Positions 22,620 to 31,683 of a stretch of 64,000 bases of DNA are shown here, in pieces. A program made the translations under genes and the position numbers. Under the pieces are notes generated by a model that was not told the origin of the DNA, did not search any database, and saw only the letters and a program-made list of their open reading frames with translations. The stretch comes from Paramacrobiotus metropolitanus (lineage: Eukaryota > Tardigrada > Eutardigrada > Parachela > Macrobiotidae): NCBI RefSeq assembly GCF_019649055.1, contig NW_026570279.1, forward strand, positions 124,001-188,000, in the 5' to 3' direction. Every line of letters begins with the position of its first letter. Within the stretch, counting starts at the first letter, position 1.

Positions 22620-25600
22620 ATGACAACCCTACGGATTTTGCTGTTTAGCGTGCTTTGCGCTTTTTCAAGGAGAATGGCTGTCGCGAGCACCGCAAGTGAG
22701 TAAAATGCCCAGTTTTTACACTTTTATTATGCACCAAAATGTGCGTAATAATTGTTACTATGTAGTAGCTGAAACACCATTTCTATTAGCAGTAAATGCC
22801 GCGCATATGACCGCTTTTGAGTTCTGACGTAATCAATAAATTTTTATTCACTGTATTAGCGAGTTTGAAGTTGAAAATCCTAAATATTTCGAACGGCTCT
22901 TTGAGGGCATGGAAATATCCGCATGTATATACCAGGGAAGGTAATATATTTGTAAATACCTTTCCTGGCATGTTATAACGAACTTCCTATACGTAATTAT
23001 TTAATTAAATGAATAGATATCTCGTGTTTCGAACCGCGACTCGATAAATTGTTTGCACAGAAAGAATGTGCATGCACGCATCTGCCTAAAATACACACCG
23101 TTGTTTATGCTAGTGACGGTACTTCTATGGAAGAATGCTATATGAAATCGAAAATTTAAGCCTGCCGACTTTTTGCGTGCACTCATTGGCGTCAGTTTTG
23201 GGAGGAATTGTAACGGGGTCGGAAGTGAAGAGCTTGCACTGCGATGGAACATTAAATTCCATAGTTACGGTGTCGCATAACTTATGAAAATATTCTAAAA
23301 TTCCAGAGAAGATGGCTCCGCGGTACTCAGCCAGCGCAGTTCCATTTCCTCGTTTCGCCCCGGAACCAATTATGCGCCGTCAGTGTGCTTTGCAATTCAC
23401 AGAAAATTGTCGTCCATCTTACGTGGAAATCGTTAAAAGCTATTTGAGGGACGGTTTTCAAAACTGTTAAGTGGAATCATTTTTACCTCGGTTACGTGGT
23501 TTGTTCTAGACTAAATCACTCATAGATATGTCATATCTTACACAGATATCCTTCCGGAAGGCGTCGGCACGATGGATCTTTACACCAAAGATAACTGCAC
23601 CTTCACCCACGGTGTGCAGCTGCACTGTAGTGACCAAGTCACCCACCGCGAGATTCAAAAACTTGCCGTGTCCCTCTCCCAGCCGCCGGTGAGGGCGGTC
23701 TTGGTTAATCTAACTGACGGTCCATTGGTTACCTTTGAAAACCTGTCGCCGATTCGTGAACAAACCGTCATTTTGAACCTGTACGACTGCGTTTCGGCGC
23801 GCACCACGGGCAAGTTGGTCAAGCTGGACATGCCGAATCTGCTGAATTTCGAACTGCACAACTGCTACGATATGGTCGTTAAGAGAGCTGATTTCTGGTC
23901 GTCAATTAAACTGCGGATGATCCTTTTTGCTAACACTACACTGCGCTTACTTGAGACGGACACCTTTACCGATTTACCGGCACTGCGCCTTCTCTCCCTG
24001 GAAAAGGGATTCAGCGAAATGGAAGTGTTCAACAAGAACGTTAGAGAATACCTACACCATTTACACTGCGGAGGAGAACACAAATGGTTTAGGCAGTGGT
24101 GGAGCAGTAATGGGCTGCTGCACAGTGCCAACAGAAAAGAAATATTCAATATTCCAAATAATGCATGGTACAATGAAGAGCTCGCAGCAAGCGCCGTATA
24201 TTTGCCTATCGACTGTGCAGCAGTAATTTTTCCAAACGGTTCTGGCTCCATTGACTTCACGCAGTACGCCTTCTCCATCAACGACAACACCGGTAAGCTG
24301 AATAGTTTTATATATATCGAAAAAGAGAGCTTATTATCCATGCTCAAGAATTTGAGTGGTTGCGCAGTCTCGAATCCGTTTTGCCTTCGTTTTCCAACTT
24401 TCTGGCCTAATAAAGTGTGCTGTTCGGCTAAAAAAGCCTTTGAGAGTCCGGTATGGGTAAAGGTCAGGCAACATATTATCCAGCTGTAGAATTTGACCGT
24501 AAAACCACACTCAGCCGATTTATCCTTTTCCAGCCAAATTTCCGGAAACGTTGTCCTTTTTTGCACTAAATCGTATTTGAACGTCTTGTTCAATAATAGA
24601 CCTAATTTCCGCAGCCTTACCTTAGGCGCGCTGGCGAGTATTACGTTTACGAGTTTAGTCTACTGACAGGGTTCCATAAATGTCCAGTTAGGCATTTTTA
24701 ATTGTTATTAATGGGGCGTAAGAGCACTGCTTTCCGCACTCTATCACCAGAGTTCATCGCTGATTGCGTAGCCTTCATTTCGGTGTTGTCAACTGGCACG
24801 CACTAGCAGGTGAAGGAAACCGGCAAGCGCGGCTGCCCCAGGTGCACAGTCGACAGTCTTCCAATCCCCAGCTAAAACTTTTACATGTCACTTCCTGTCC
24901 GCAAAGATACGAGTAGCACAGACATTAACTATTATCATAAACCTTTTCAAAATGCGCGGAAATTTTTTATAGTTATGCTCGCCTATGCAAGCAGCAGACT
25001 GTGAATAAATTAATGACTAAATCAGATCTTTTTCGATAAATTAACATACTATTCTATATACTAGATATTTGTTCATTTTTCTGTACTCTGTAGATCTAGA
25101 AGAACCTTTAAGCGGCCACCGAGACGTTTTGGACGACGACACGTTCCCGGTTGTTTCCATGGAACCGCCGAATGATGCCGAGCGCGAACTCTGTTTATTG
25201 GATGTGCAATGTCAATCGCTTATAGCGGTTACACCACGCAGGTGTCCAAATCCCGATACAAACAGCACTACGTTTAACGTATCGTCCTGCCTGCGCGATT
25301 TCCACCGCCTAACCGCTCTACTGGTGCGCCTACCTCCGCGTCCTCTGTTCATGTACTGGACAGATAACATCCCGATCGAACGTGCCGATCTGGAACGCGT
25401 GCGACCATACATATTTGGCTTGCAAATAACCTGGGGGTGCTCGCAGCGTCGCACGACGAGTTTGCCGCACCGACACCGGCTAGTTAATTTATTAGAGTAT
25501 GGGCTGAGCGACTGCACTGATTTGGAAATTAAAAAGGCTGATTTTCACTATTCACGAAAACTACGTGATATCCAGTTGTACAACTGCACGATTCGCAGCC

Positions 25601-25974
25601 TTGAAATCAATACTTTCTCGGATCTCCCATCTCTCGAACTGCTGTCATTAGAGGGTCATTTTCACACCGGACCGGAAATCGTGGATCACTCTTGGTTCAC
25701 TCCAGCCTACGACCAACGCATCCGCAGTTATCTGTTCCGACTGCATTGCAGCTGCGAGTTTGCCTGGTACCGACGCTGGCGCGCAAGCAATACAGCACTG
25801 ATGAGCGAAGCGGATGAGGGTGACGTGTGGTGGATCATGCCGTACGCGTATAACGGTTTGTATTTTCCGATTGATGCATTTGTGCCTATCGATTGCGCCC
25901 AGCCGATTCCATATGAACCCGATGGTGTTGATGCTAACCAGACGGCATATTCGCTGCATGAACCGATTTGCTAA
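22620..25974 (+). CDS. Secreted two-module leucine-rich-repeat protein, array gene 1 (intact, about 620 aa)
   Basis: Four exons join with every intron in phase 1: 22620-22695, 23307-23465, 23546-24292 and 25094-25974. Exon 1 is a signal peptide (hydrophobic core LRILLFSVLCAF) ending at GTGAGT. Exon 2 is a short segment with QCALQFTENCRP, conserved in all copies. Exon 3 (residues about 79-327) and exon 4 (about 328-620) each encode a leucine-rich module. Each has two or three LRR-like segments (LRxxxLxNxTLRxLExxTFxDLPxLxLLSLE) and a C-terminal cap of LRRCT type (LHCxCExxWxRxW ... PIDC). No transmembrane or GPI-anchor segment follows; the chain ends EPIC. The protein is predicted to be secreted and disulfide-rich; its partner and role are unknown. 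This is the only array member without a visible lesion. The open frame at 23572-24489 runs past the real exon 3 donor (GTAAGC), which is conserved in all paralogues. Confidence 0.8.
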
Positions 25975-26273
25975 ATACTGCCACGGCGTGGAATCATTCA
26001 GTTAATATTAATGCGTTAATCCAGTTTTCTGCAAAATATTTTTCCAGTTTGAATGTTCAGAGCGTACTAACTGCTGTTAGAGCCGGAATACCGTGTTTCA
26101 GACGGTTAAAAAAACTCTCGGAAGCACCGGCATCGTAAGAAACTTAGTTAGGCAACAGTTATTCGACCTGCAAATATATATATTTTGCAAATTTTTGGCT
26201 TGCTGATTACCATGGCGGCTTACCAAAACTCACTGCTTCAGAATAAATGGCAATGGGCAGGTCAAAAACAACC

Positions 26274-26342
26274 GTTGTGTGGTTTAGTGGTAAGCATGTC
26301 GTCCAGAAATCTCTCTAACCGAGTTCGACTCTTTGTGTTGTA
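26274..26342 (+). pseudogene. tRNA-Gln pseudogene
   Basis: The stretch aligns over its whole length with the two tRNA-Gln genes of the window. It keeps the A-box region (GGTTTAGTGGTAAGCA) and the full B box and T loop (CCGAGTTCGACTC), but the anticodon arm is scrambled and the acceptor stem no longer pairs cleanly. It lies 300 bp past LRR gene 1. Confidence 0.75.
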
Positions 26343-27071
26343 CAACAGAGATAAGAACCATCGAAATAACTAGGAAGTGAGTTACTCTGTTTTATTTAAT
26401 ACTGATGCATTAATTTTTAATACTGTTTTCTGTTCGAAAGTGTTCACTGGTTTGGATTATCTGTACTCAGTGTCACGCGCATAATGAAACTTTATGCCTG
26501 TTTAGCCAACAGTATGGCAGTCCCGCACTTTTCGTATCGTACAGAACCCTAATTGAGCTTAACGAGGTTTGGTTACTTGTCTGCCGTAGCGTAGTCGGTG
26601 TCTGTACTCGGACAAAGATAATGTTAGGGCCTGGCTATATAATCCAGCAATTAAATGGTTAAAAAGCGGGAATAACAAGCTATGGTAACAATAACTTTTG
26701 AAATTTCTACTGACACAGCATCGGTTCGGAAAGGGATGAGCTGCGCGCAAGGTCCTATTTACGATTATGTCAGCCAAGGTCAGGTGACGGGTATGATACA
26801 GGCAACCAAAGTTATACCTGTAACATCCTAATTTTACGTTTCTTACGACCAGCTCGCATCTATAACAAGTGTCCCCGTCGAAATGTTATGCGACGTCTTG
26901 TCACCTAGCTCGTGCAGGCAAGTGAGACAACGAAAGGTAACCGCCTGGTCACCTAATAAATAAAACAGAAATTGCCACGCCTCATGCCATACATCTTACC
27001 CGGCACCATGTACGTGGTTGTTCATGAACTTATTGATATACTCTGTATGCCTTCTGGCGACTGCTTTACGT

Positions 27072-27278
27072 TCGTTGCTTTTTACCAGAGAAACCGATAC
27101 CAGCTGGGCTATCTTAAATGGCAATTTTCGAATTAATACTGCGATCGGTTTATACATACTAAATACTGCTGCCAAACGCTCGTAAATAGTTGATCGCCAG
27201 GGTGAGTGAAACAGCAATTTAGCAGTTCCTTGAAACGATTTAGATGCCGGAACAGAAGCGACTCCCAGAGGGCATGAT
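27072..27278 (+). promoter_or_regulatory. Conserved upstream block of LRR gene 2
   Basis: This is the copy of the shared upstream block that best preserves the core GCCAGGGTGAGTGAAA. GCTTTTTACCAGA stands about 115 bp before it, and the block ends in GAGGGCATGATT. The core lies about 265 bp before the gene 2 start codon, matching genes 1 and 3. Confidence 0.5.
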
Positions 27279-27996
27279 TATTAATTTTAACAATTCTCAG
27301 CCTGCGACTCGATGAATAATTTCCACTTATACCACTAGGAGCGCTTGCATGCATTATACTTCTCTTGTTTAACCGTTGAGTAAGCATCTTGGAAGCGCTG
27401 TATTCATTGGTTTGTTAGTTTCCAGGGGATCATTACGGTTGGACTCCACAGCAATGATATGTTACGTTCATGGGCACTTATATTTAGCGTTCTTTTTGTT
27501 GCTTCATGGAAATTCCAATAATAGCACTTCTTAACCACCAAATGGTTCTTACCGACATTACCGTTATTTACGTCTTGTTTGATTTTATTCGCTAGTGAAA
27601 GCAAAGAATCCGAAATATTTTGCAAGCGCGGTTCCGCTTCCCCGATTTGCCACGGAACCCATAACGCGCCGTCAATGCGCTTTGCAGTTCACGGAAAATT
27701 GTCGTCCGTCTAATGTGGAAGTCGTGAGAGGCTACTTGAGAGACGGTTTTCAAAACAGTCAGAGAAGTGTTTCTTCCTTTCAGTAGGTCAATAGTATGCA
27801 CGCTCCAGTTTTATGTGTATGTTTCGTCCCACACAGACACAGATATCTATCCAGAGGGCGCTGGTGTACTGGATCTTTACACAAAAGACAATTGCACCTT
27901 CACTCACGGTATGCAACTGCACTGCAGCGCCCAAGCTACATCCCATGAAATCCAACAACTAGCCGGGTCCTTATCGCAGCGACCGCTGAGGGCGGT

Positions 27997-28293
27997 CTCG
28001 GAGAAGCGTCTACGCTGTACAGAGAAATGACAACGGGAACAACATCTCCTCGAAATAATCGCTTTTATTTCAAAGAAATAAATGCTAATCAGCATCAAAA
28101 CAAATCTCTAAAGGTGAGAAAAAGGGCATGAAAACCAAGGAAAGCTAGGAAACGATGTTAACGGTTCCGATGCTGGCACCCGAATGGCAAAACATGCTTC
28201 AGCATGTGCGCAGAATGGCAAAATGGTGAGCCGATCCAATGATGGTGAGGCGTATGTGCCACTATCCTGTGCTATATGCACAGCACTCTGACA
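27997..28293 (-). repeat. 3' LTR of the retroelement
   Basis: Left-hand copy of the long terminal repeat, 297 bp, nearly identical to the right-hand copy. It is the 3' LTR because the element reads on the minus strand. Near-identity indicates a recent insertion. Confidence 0.9.
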
Positions 28294-28648
28294 TGCCACG
28301 GGACGGGATGCCGAAGCCCCTTGAGGCTCAAAACAGGAATGAGAAATGAAAAAACGCATCTTATATGCAACATAATGAGAAAAAAAATGTGCCAATTATT
28401 TCATCATAATGAGAAAAAAATGTGCCAATTATTTCATCACAGTTAGTGAGAACAAGACGCGGCAAAATGCGGCGTAAATTTAATCAAAACGAGTTTATAC
28501 TCGTAACAGAATCCGTTAAATTCCCATTCCGGTTATTTCCAAAATCGCACACGTTAATCCGTGTTAGTTTTGCAGGTTCCATTCCGGAGTTTTCCTCCAA
28601 TTATACGCTTTGTAGCGTCGATCCACGACATATGTGCAACATAGTGCA

Positions 28649-29022
28649 TCTACGGCGATTTGATTTATCCGTTTTCCTGCAATTAATGCACTACGGCAGT
28701 TCTTTAACCAAGTATTATGCACTGATTTGTGCATCTACGGCGATTCATTTTGTAAGGATTGAAATGAATTCAATCTGGTGCACTCGTTGGGCGTTACGGC
28801 CTTTTCGTTTTGTACTCGTTGTACTGTACGGCGATTTAACAATGTTAATTTTGCGACTCATTGCGCACTACGGCGATTAATATGAAGTTGTGTACTCATA
28901 GTACAATACGGCGATTTCAATAAAATTAAGTCTGCAATTCGTTGTGCATTACGGCGATTTAATTTTAGCAGTACTTAGTACAATACGGCAATTGGTGCAT
29001 TTAATGCTTTTACGGCGGTTTA
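28649..29022. repeat. Degenerate tandem array with TACGGCGATTT core inside the retroelement
   Basis: The core TACGGCGATTT or a close variant occurs ten times, at about 28651, 28692, 28736, 28795, 28827, 28869, 28907, 28950, 28984 and 29011, a mean spacing near 40 bp. Many copies are preceded by GTGCA or GTACAA. The array fills the space between the second frame and the 3' LTR. Confidence 0.75.
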
Positions 29023-29948
29023 ACCTGCAATTCTCCATTTAATGCGTTAAGAGCGTCGCTCAATACGGCAGACGTAGCCTTAACTTCGGTGCTATCCTCC
29101 AGCAAGTCCACTTCATCGTTTCCACCCGGGTAGTAAAGTGGGTCAGTTTCGTTATCCGGTATATGGACCGCAAAGATTAAATGGTCCACGTCGGTGAAGG
29201 TTTCGTTCTGTCCCATCGCCTCCAGCTCCAATTGCCGGTCTCGAAGGGCTTGTCTCGTCGGAAAAAGGAAATTATTCCTTATTGACGGTTCTGGTCCCGT
29301 CATTTCATCGTCCGCCTCTGCGGCGGGTTGCTGCTCCAATGCCGGCAGGGTTTCCGCGATCGTCAGTGCTTCCACTGACGCCACAACTTCTGTTTGCGGA
29401 ATTCCGCTAGACGGCGCAGTGATCACTGCAGATTGAGTATTCGCAGTTGGCGCTGCGGTTGCAGTGTTAGCTGCGATTACGGTTGCAGCATTAGCTGTAT
29501 CCGGCGTTTCCTCAGGTTCTGTTGTGTCCATTGACACTACTGTTTTCTTCGGATCTGGTTGTAATGTCTGACTCGCTATTGGAGTATCGGGTGAATTCGG
29601 AGCGACTTTGCGCTTCCCCTGACGCTCCGCAAATCTTTTAACGAGATCATAGATCCCATCATAATGTCCATTATGGATAGCTTCGGTTTTAAGTCCATCG
29701 ACTTGCATTACGTGCAAAAGATCGTTAAGGACCTTCGCCTGTTGTTCCTCACTAAGAGGCTCTCCCATACGATTAACGTAACTTTTTAATCGGCGGTTCT
29801 GCTCGGCCTGACGATATGTCCGGGCGTAATGGTGAGCGTGGCAGTTGCCCATTAACGCGGATAGGATAACCAGAATATACTTTTTTAATCCCCATCCGAT
29901 AGAGATGGTGTCCCATGTGATTTTCATGGGAGCTATCTTACGCTGCAT
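29010..29948 (-). CDS. Retroelement ORF 2, Gag-like candidate (312 aa)
   Basis: The frame has an ATG at 29948 but stays open upstream for about 35 codons to near 30060, overlapping the end of ORF 1 in the +1 frame. The N-terminal 130 residues look globular and basic, with one hydrophobic stretch. The middle (about residues 130-220) is low-complexity Ala/Thr/Pro, and the C-terminal part is acidic with Asn and Asp. No zinc knuckle, protease DTG or polymerase motif is seen. Position after a first frame in an LTR element suggests a structural (capsid-like) role by analogy with Gag, but no domain proves it. Confidence 0.5.
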   Translation of the reverse strand: MQRKIAPMKITWDTISIGWGLKKYILVILSALMGNCHAHHYARTYRQAEQNRRLKSYVNRMGEPLSEEQQAKVLNDLLHVMQVDGLKTEAIHNGHYDGIYDLVKRFAERQGKRKVAPNSPDTPIASQTLQPDPKKTVVSMDTTEPEETPDTANAATVIAANTATAAPTANTQSAVITAPSSGIPQTEVVASVEALTIAETLPALEQQPAAEADDEMTGPEPSIRNNFLFPTRQALRDRQLELEAMGQNETFTDVDHLIFAVHIPDNETDPLYYPGGNDEVDLLEDSTEVKATSAVLSDALNALNGELQVKPP

Positions 29949-30048
29949 AGCGCACGCGGCACGGCAGAAAAACCAGAACTTTGCTGGATCCGTGTCCGGT
30001 AGAATAAACTGTAGGAGGAATTCCTCCGGATTTTCGGTAAATAGGATT

Positions 30049-30630
30049 TTAAACTGAGAAATTATTCAGCTCGCTTTCGCTCACTTGAGAAAACGACCCT
30101 GTTGTGGCCGTTGATTCGGTAGTGCTATCGGATCGCTCTGGCACAGGTGCCTGTACTTCTTCCCGATTATCGGGATTAACCTGTCGGCTTTTCTCGGGAG
30201 TTAGCGGCCGGAAAAACAACTGTTCCGGTGGCTGCATTAATGGTGTATCAAGGAGATTATCTCCCTGATCCATTACGGTTGCTTTCCTCGGTTTACGAGG
30301 TTTATCTTCGAGGACTTTGTGGGTAACTTCCACGCCTGTCCCTTTCAACTGATTCGTTTTACTACGGGTGACTTTGTCTTGTTGTGTAGCTTCACTCGTG
30401 CCAGCCTTTGCTGGATCATCGGTTATTCCTTTTAATGCCTTACTGGCTGATTTTAGGACGTCTTCGACGCCCTGCTTCAGTCTATCGATAGCTGGTTGTT
30501 TCCTTACTGGTGAACGATTTACGGGCATTATGCCGTCAAAACTCAGACGATAGAATTCAGAATTAAATTCTAGACTTATTTCGAAATAGGTCTTTTCACT
30601 GTATACACTATGCACTGCATTGTAGGTCAA
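30049..30630 (-). CDS. Retroelement ORF 1, unknown or Gag-like (193 aa)
   Basis: First frame after the 5' LTR and a 750-bp leader. It is rich in Lys, Pro, Ser and Thr, with a predicted helical segment near residues 45-70 (DRLKQGVEDVLKSASKALKG) and a disordered C-terminus. No known domain is recognised. Its stop overlaps the open part of ORF 2, offset by one base, so programmed frameshifting, reinitiation or splicing could couple them. Confidence 0.5.
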   Translation of the reverse strand: MTYNAVHSVYSEKTYFEISLEFNSEFYRLSFDGIMPVNRSPVRKQPAIDRLKQGVEDVLKSASKALKGITDDPAKAGTSEATQQDKVTRSKTNQLKGTGVEVTHKVLEDKPRKPRKATVMDQGDNLLDTPLMQPPEQLFFRPLTPEKSRQVNPDNREEVQAPVPERSDSTTESTATTGSFSQVSESELNNFSV

Positions 30631-31385
30631 TGCGTTTCAATGTATCGCTGCTTTGCAGTCTGCAACTAGTCTTGGCCTGGGCGGCTATAAATAGCCTGCT
30701 CGGCTATCTCCTATTGTTTCGCTTTGCGATTTGCTGCCACTGATAAAATCAGCTAGTTCGTCAGCACTAGCACCACAAGGAAACTCTTGCCAGAACGATC
30801 GTCCTGTTAAATGTCGTCTGCATTTCTTCAAATTAATAACTTATCAATTCGGAACAATCGTTCCACTACAAAAGAATATCGTCTAGATAGACGGTTTGAA
30901 TTTCTGTCACGATTATTTTGACGGTTTTACCGTCGACCACAATAACCAAAACGTTCTTCATTTCAGTACCAGATCACAAACAACTTCCTCCTCAGACAAC
31001 TCTAATATGTTAGAGACAATCGTCTCGATATCTTCCTTAAACCCGTAAAAGGAAAATTAAAATAAGTCAGGGAAATAATCCCACTTCGGTATTATCTGCT
31101 AGGAATTAATCCCGTAGAGTATGCGCAACAACCACTGGTTTATTGCCTACCACTGTTTGTACGCAATCCGCGGTTCTTCTCCGTGCTGGCGGCCGCGTGC
31201 CTTCCGAACCAGCGACGCTCCTTGCTTCTGTACGGGTTCTTCTGCTGCTGGTTGTTGTGGGCTATCGCTGGTGACCCGGGGTCTCCACTGAAGAAGAGGA
31301 AACTTCCGTGTTACAGCGTTTGTGAGTGAACGCTGTTGAGTGCAAACTAGAGGGAATGACGAGGATCTTAAGGCATCTCCACCAT

Positions 31386-31683
31386 CTCGGAGAAGCGTCT
31401 ACGCTGTACAGAGAAATGACAACGGGAACAACATCTCCTCGAAATAATCGCTTTTATTTCAAAGAAATAAATGCTAATCAGCATCAAAAACAAATCTCTA
31501 AAGGTGAGAAAAAGGGCATGAAAACCAAGGAAAGCTAGGAAACGATGTTAACGGTTCCGATGCTGGCACCCGAATGGCAAAACATGCTTCAGCATGTGCG
31601 CAGAATGGCAAAATGGTGAGCCGATCCAATGATGGTGAGGCGTATGTGCCACTATCCTGTGCTATATGCACAGCACTCTGACA
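31386..31683 (-). repeat. 5' LTR of the retroelement
   Basis: Right-hand copy of the long terminal repeat, 298 bp. On the minus strand it starts TGTCAGAG and is followed directly by the putative primer-binding site. It is adjoined on the plus-strand right by the GCGGT target duplication and the resumed LRR exon. Confidence 0.9.

Larger units (their letters stand above)
27997..31683 (-). mobile_element. Young, pol-less LTR retroelement inserted in LRR gene 2
   Basis: Two direct repeats of 297 and 298 bp (27997-28293 and 31386-31683) differ visibly by one A in an A-run. They bound 3.1 kb of unrelated DNA, and the interrupted LRR coding sequence resumes exactly outside. GCGGT is duplicated at 27992-27996 and 31684-31688. 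Read on the minus strand, each LTR begins TGTCAGAG, and a TGGTGGAGATGCCTTAAG stretch follows the 5' LTR at once, as expected for a tRNA primer-binding site; this fixes the element's direction. If the LTR includes one further base, the target duplication is 4 bp. No purine-rich tract is obvious before the 3' LTR. The interior encodes two minus-strand frames but no protease, reverse transcriptase, RNase H or integrase, so it must depend on enzymes supplied from elsewhere. Confidence 0.9.

Noticed and set aside
23865-24593. 242-codon minus-strand frame opposite LRR gene 1
   Set aside because: Antisense shadow of exon 3; the plus-strand reading is conserved in paralogues.
29194-29436. Plus-strand frame in the retroelement
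   Set aside because: Shadow of ORF 2 on the opposite strand; element direction is set by LTR and primer-binding site.
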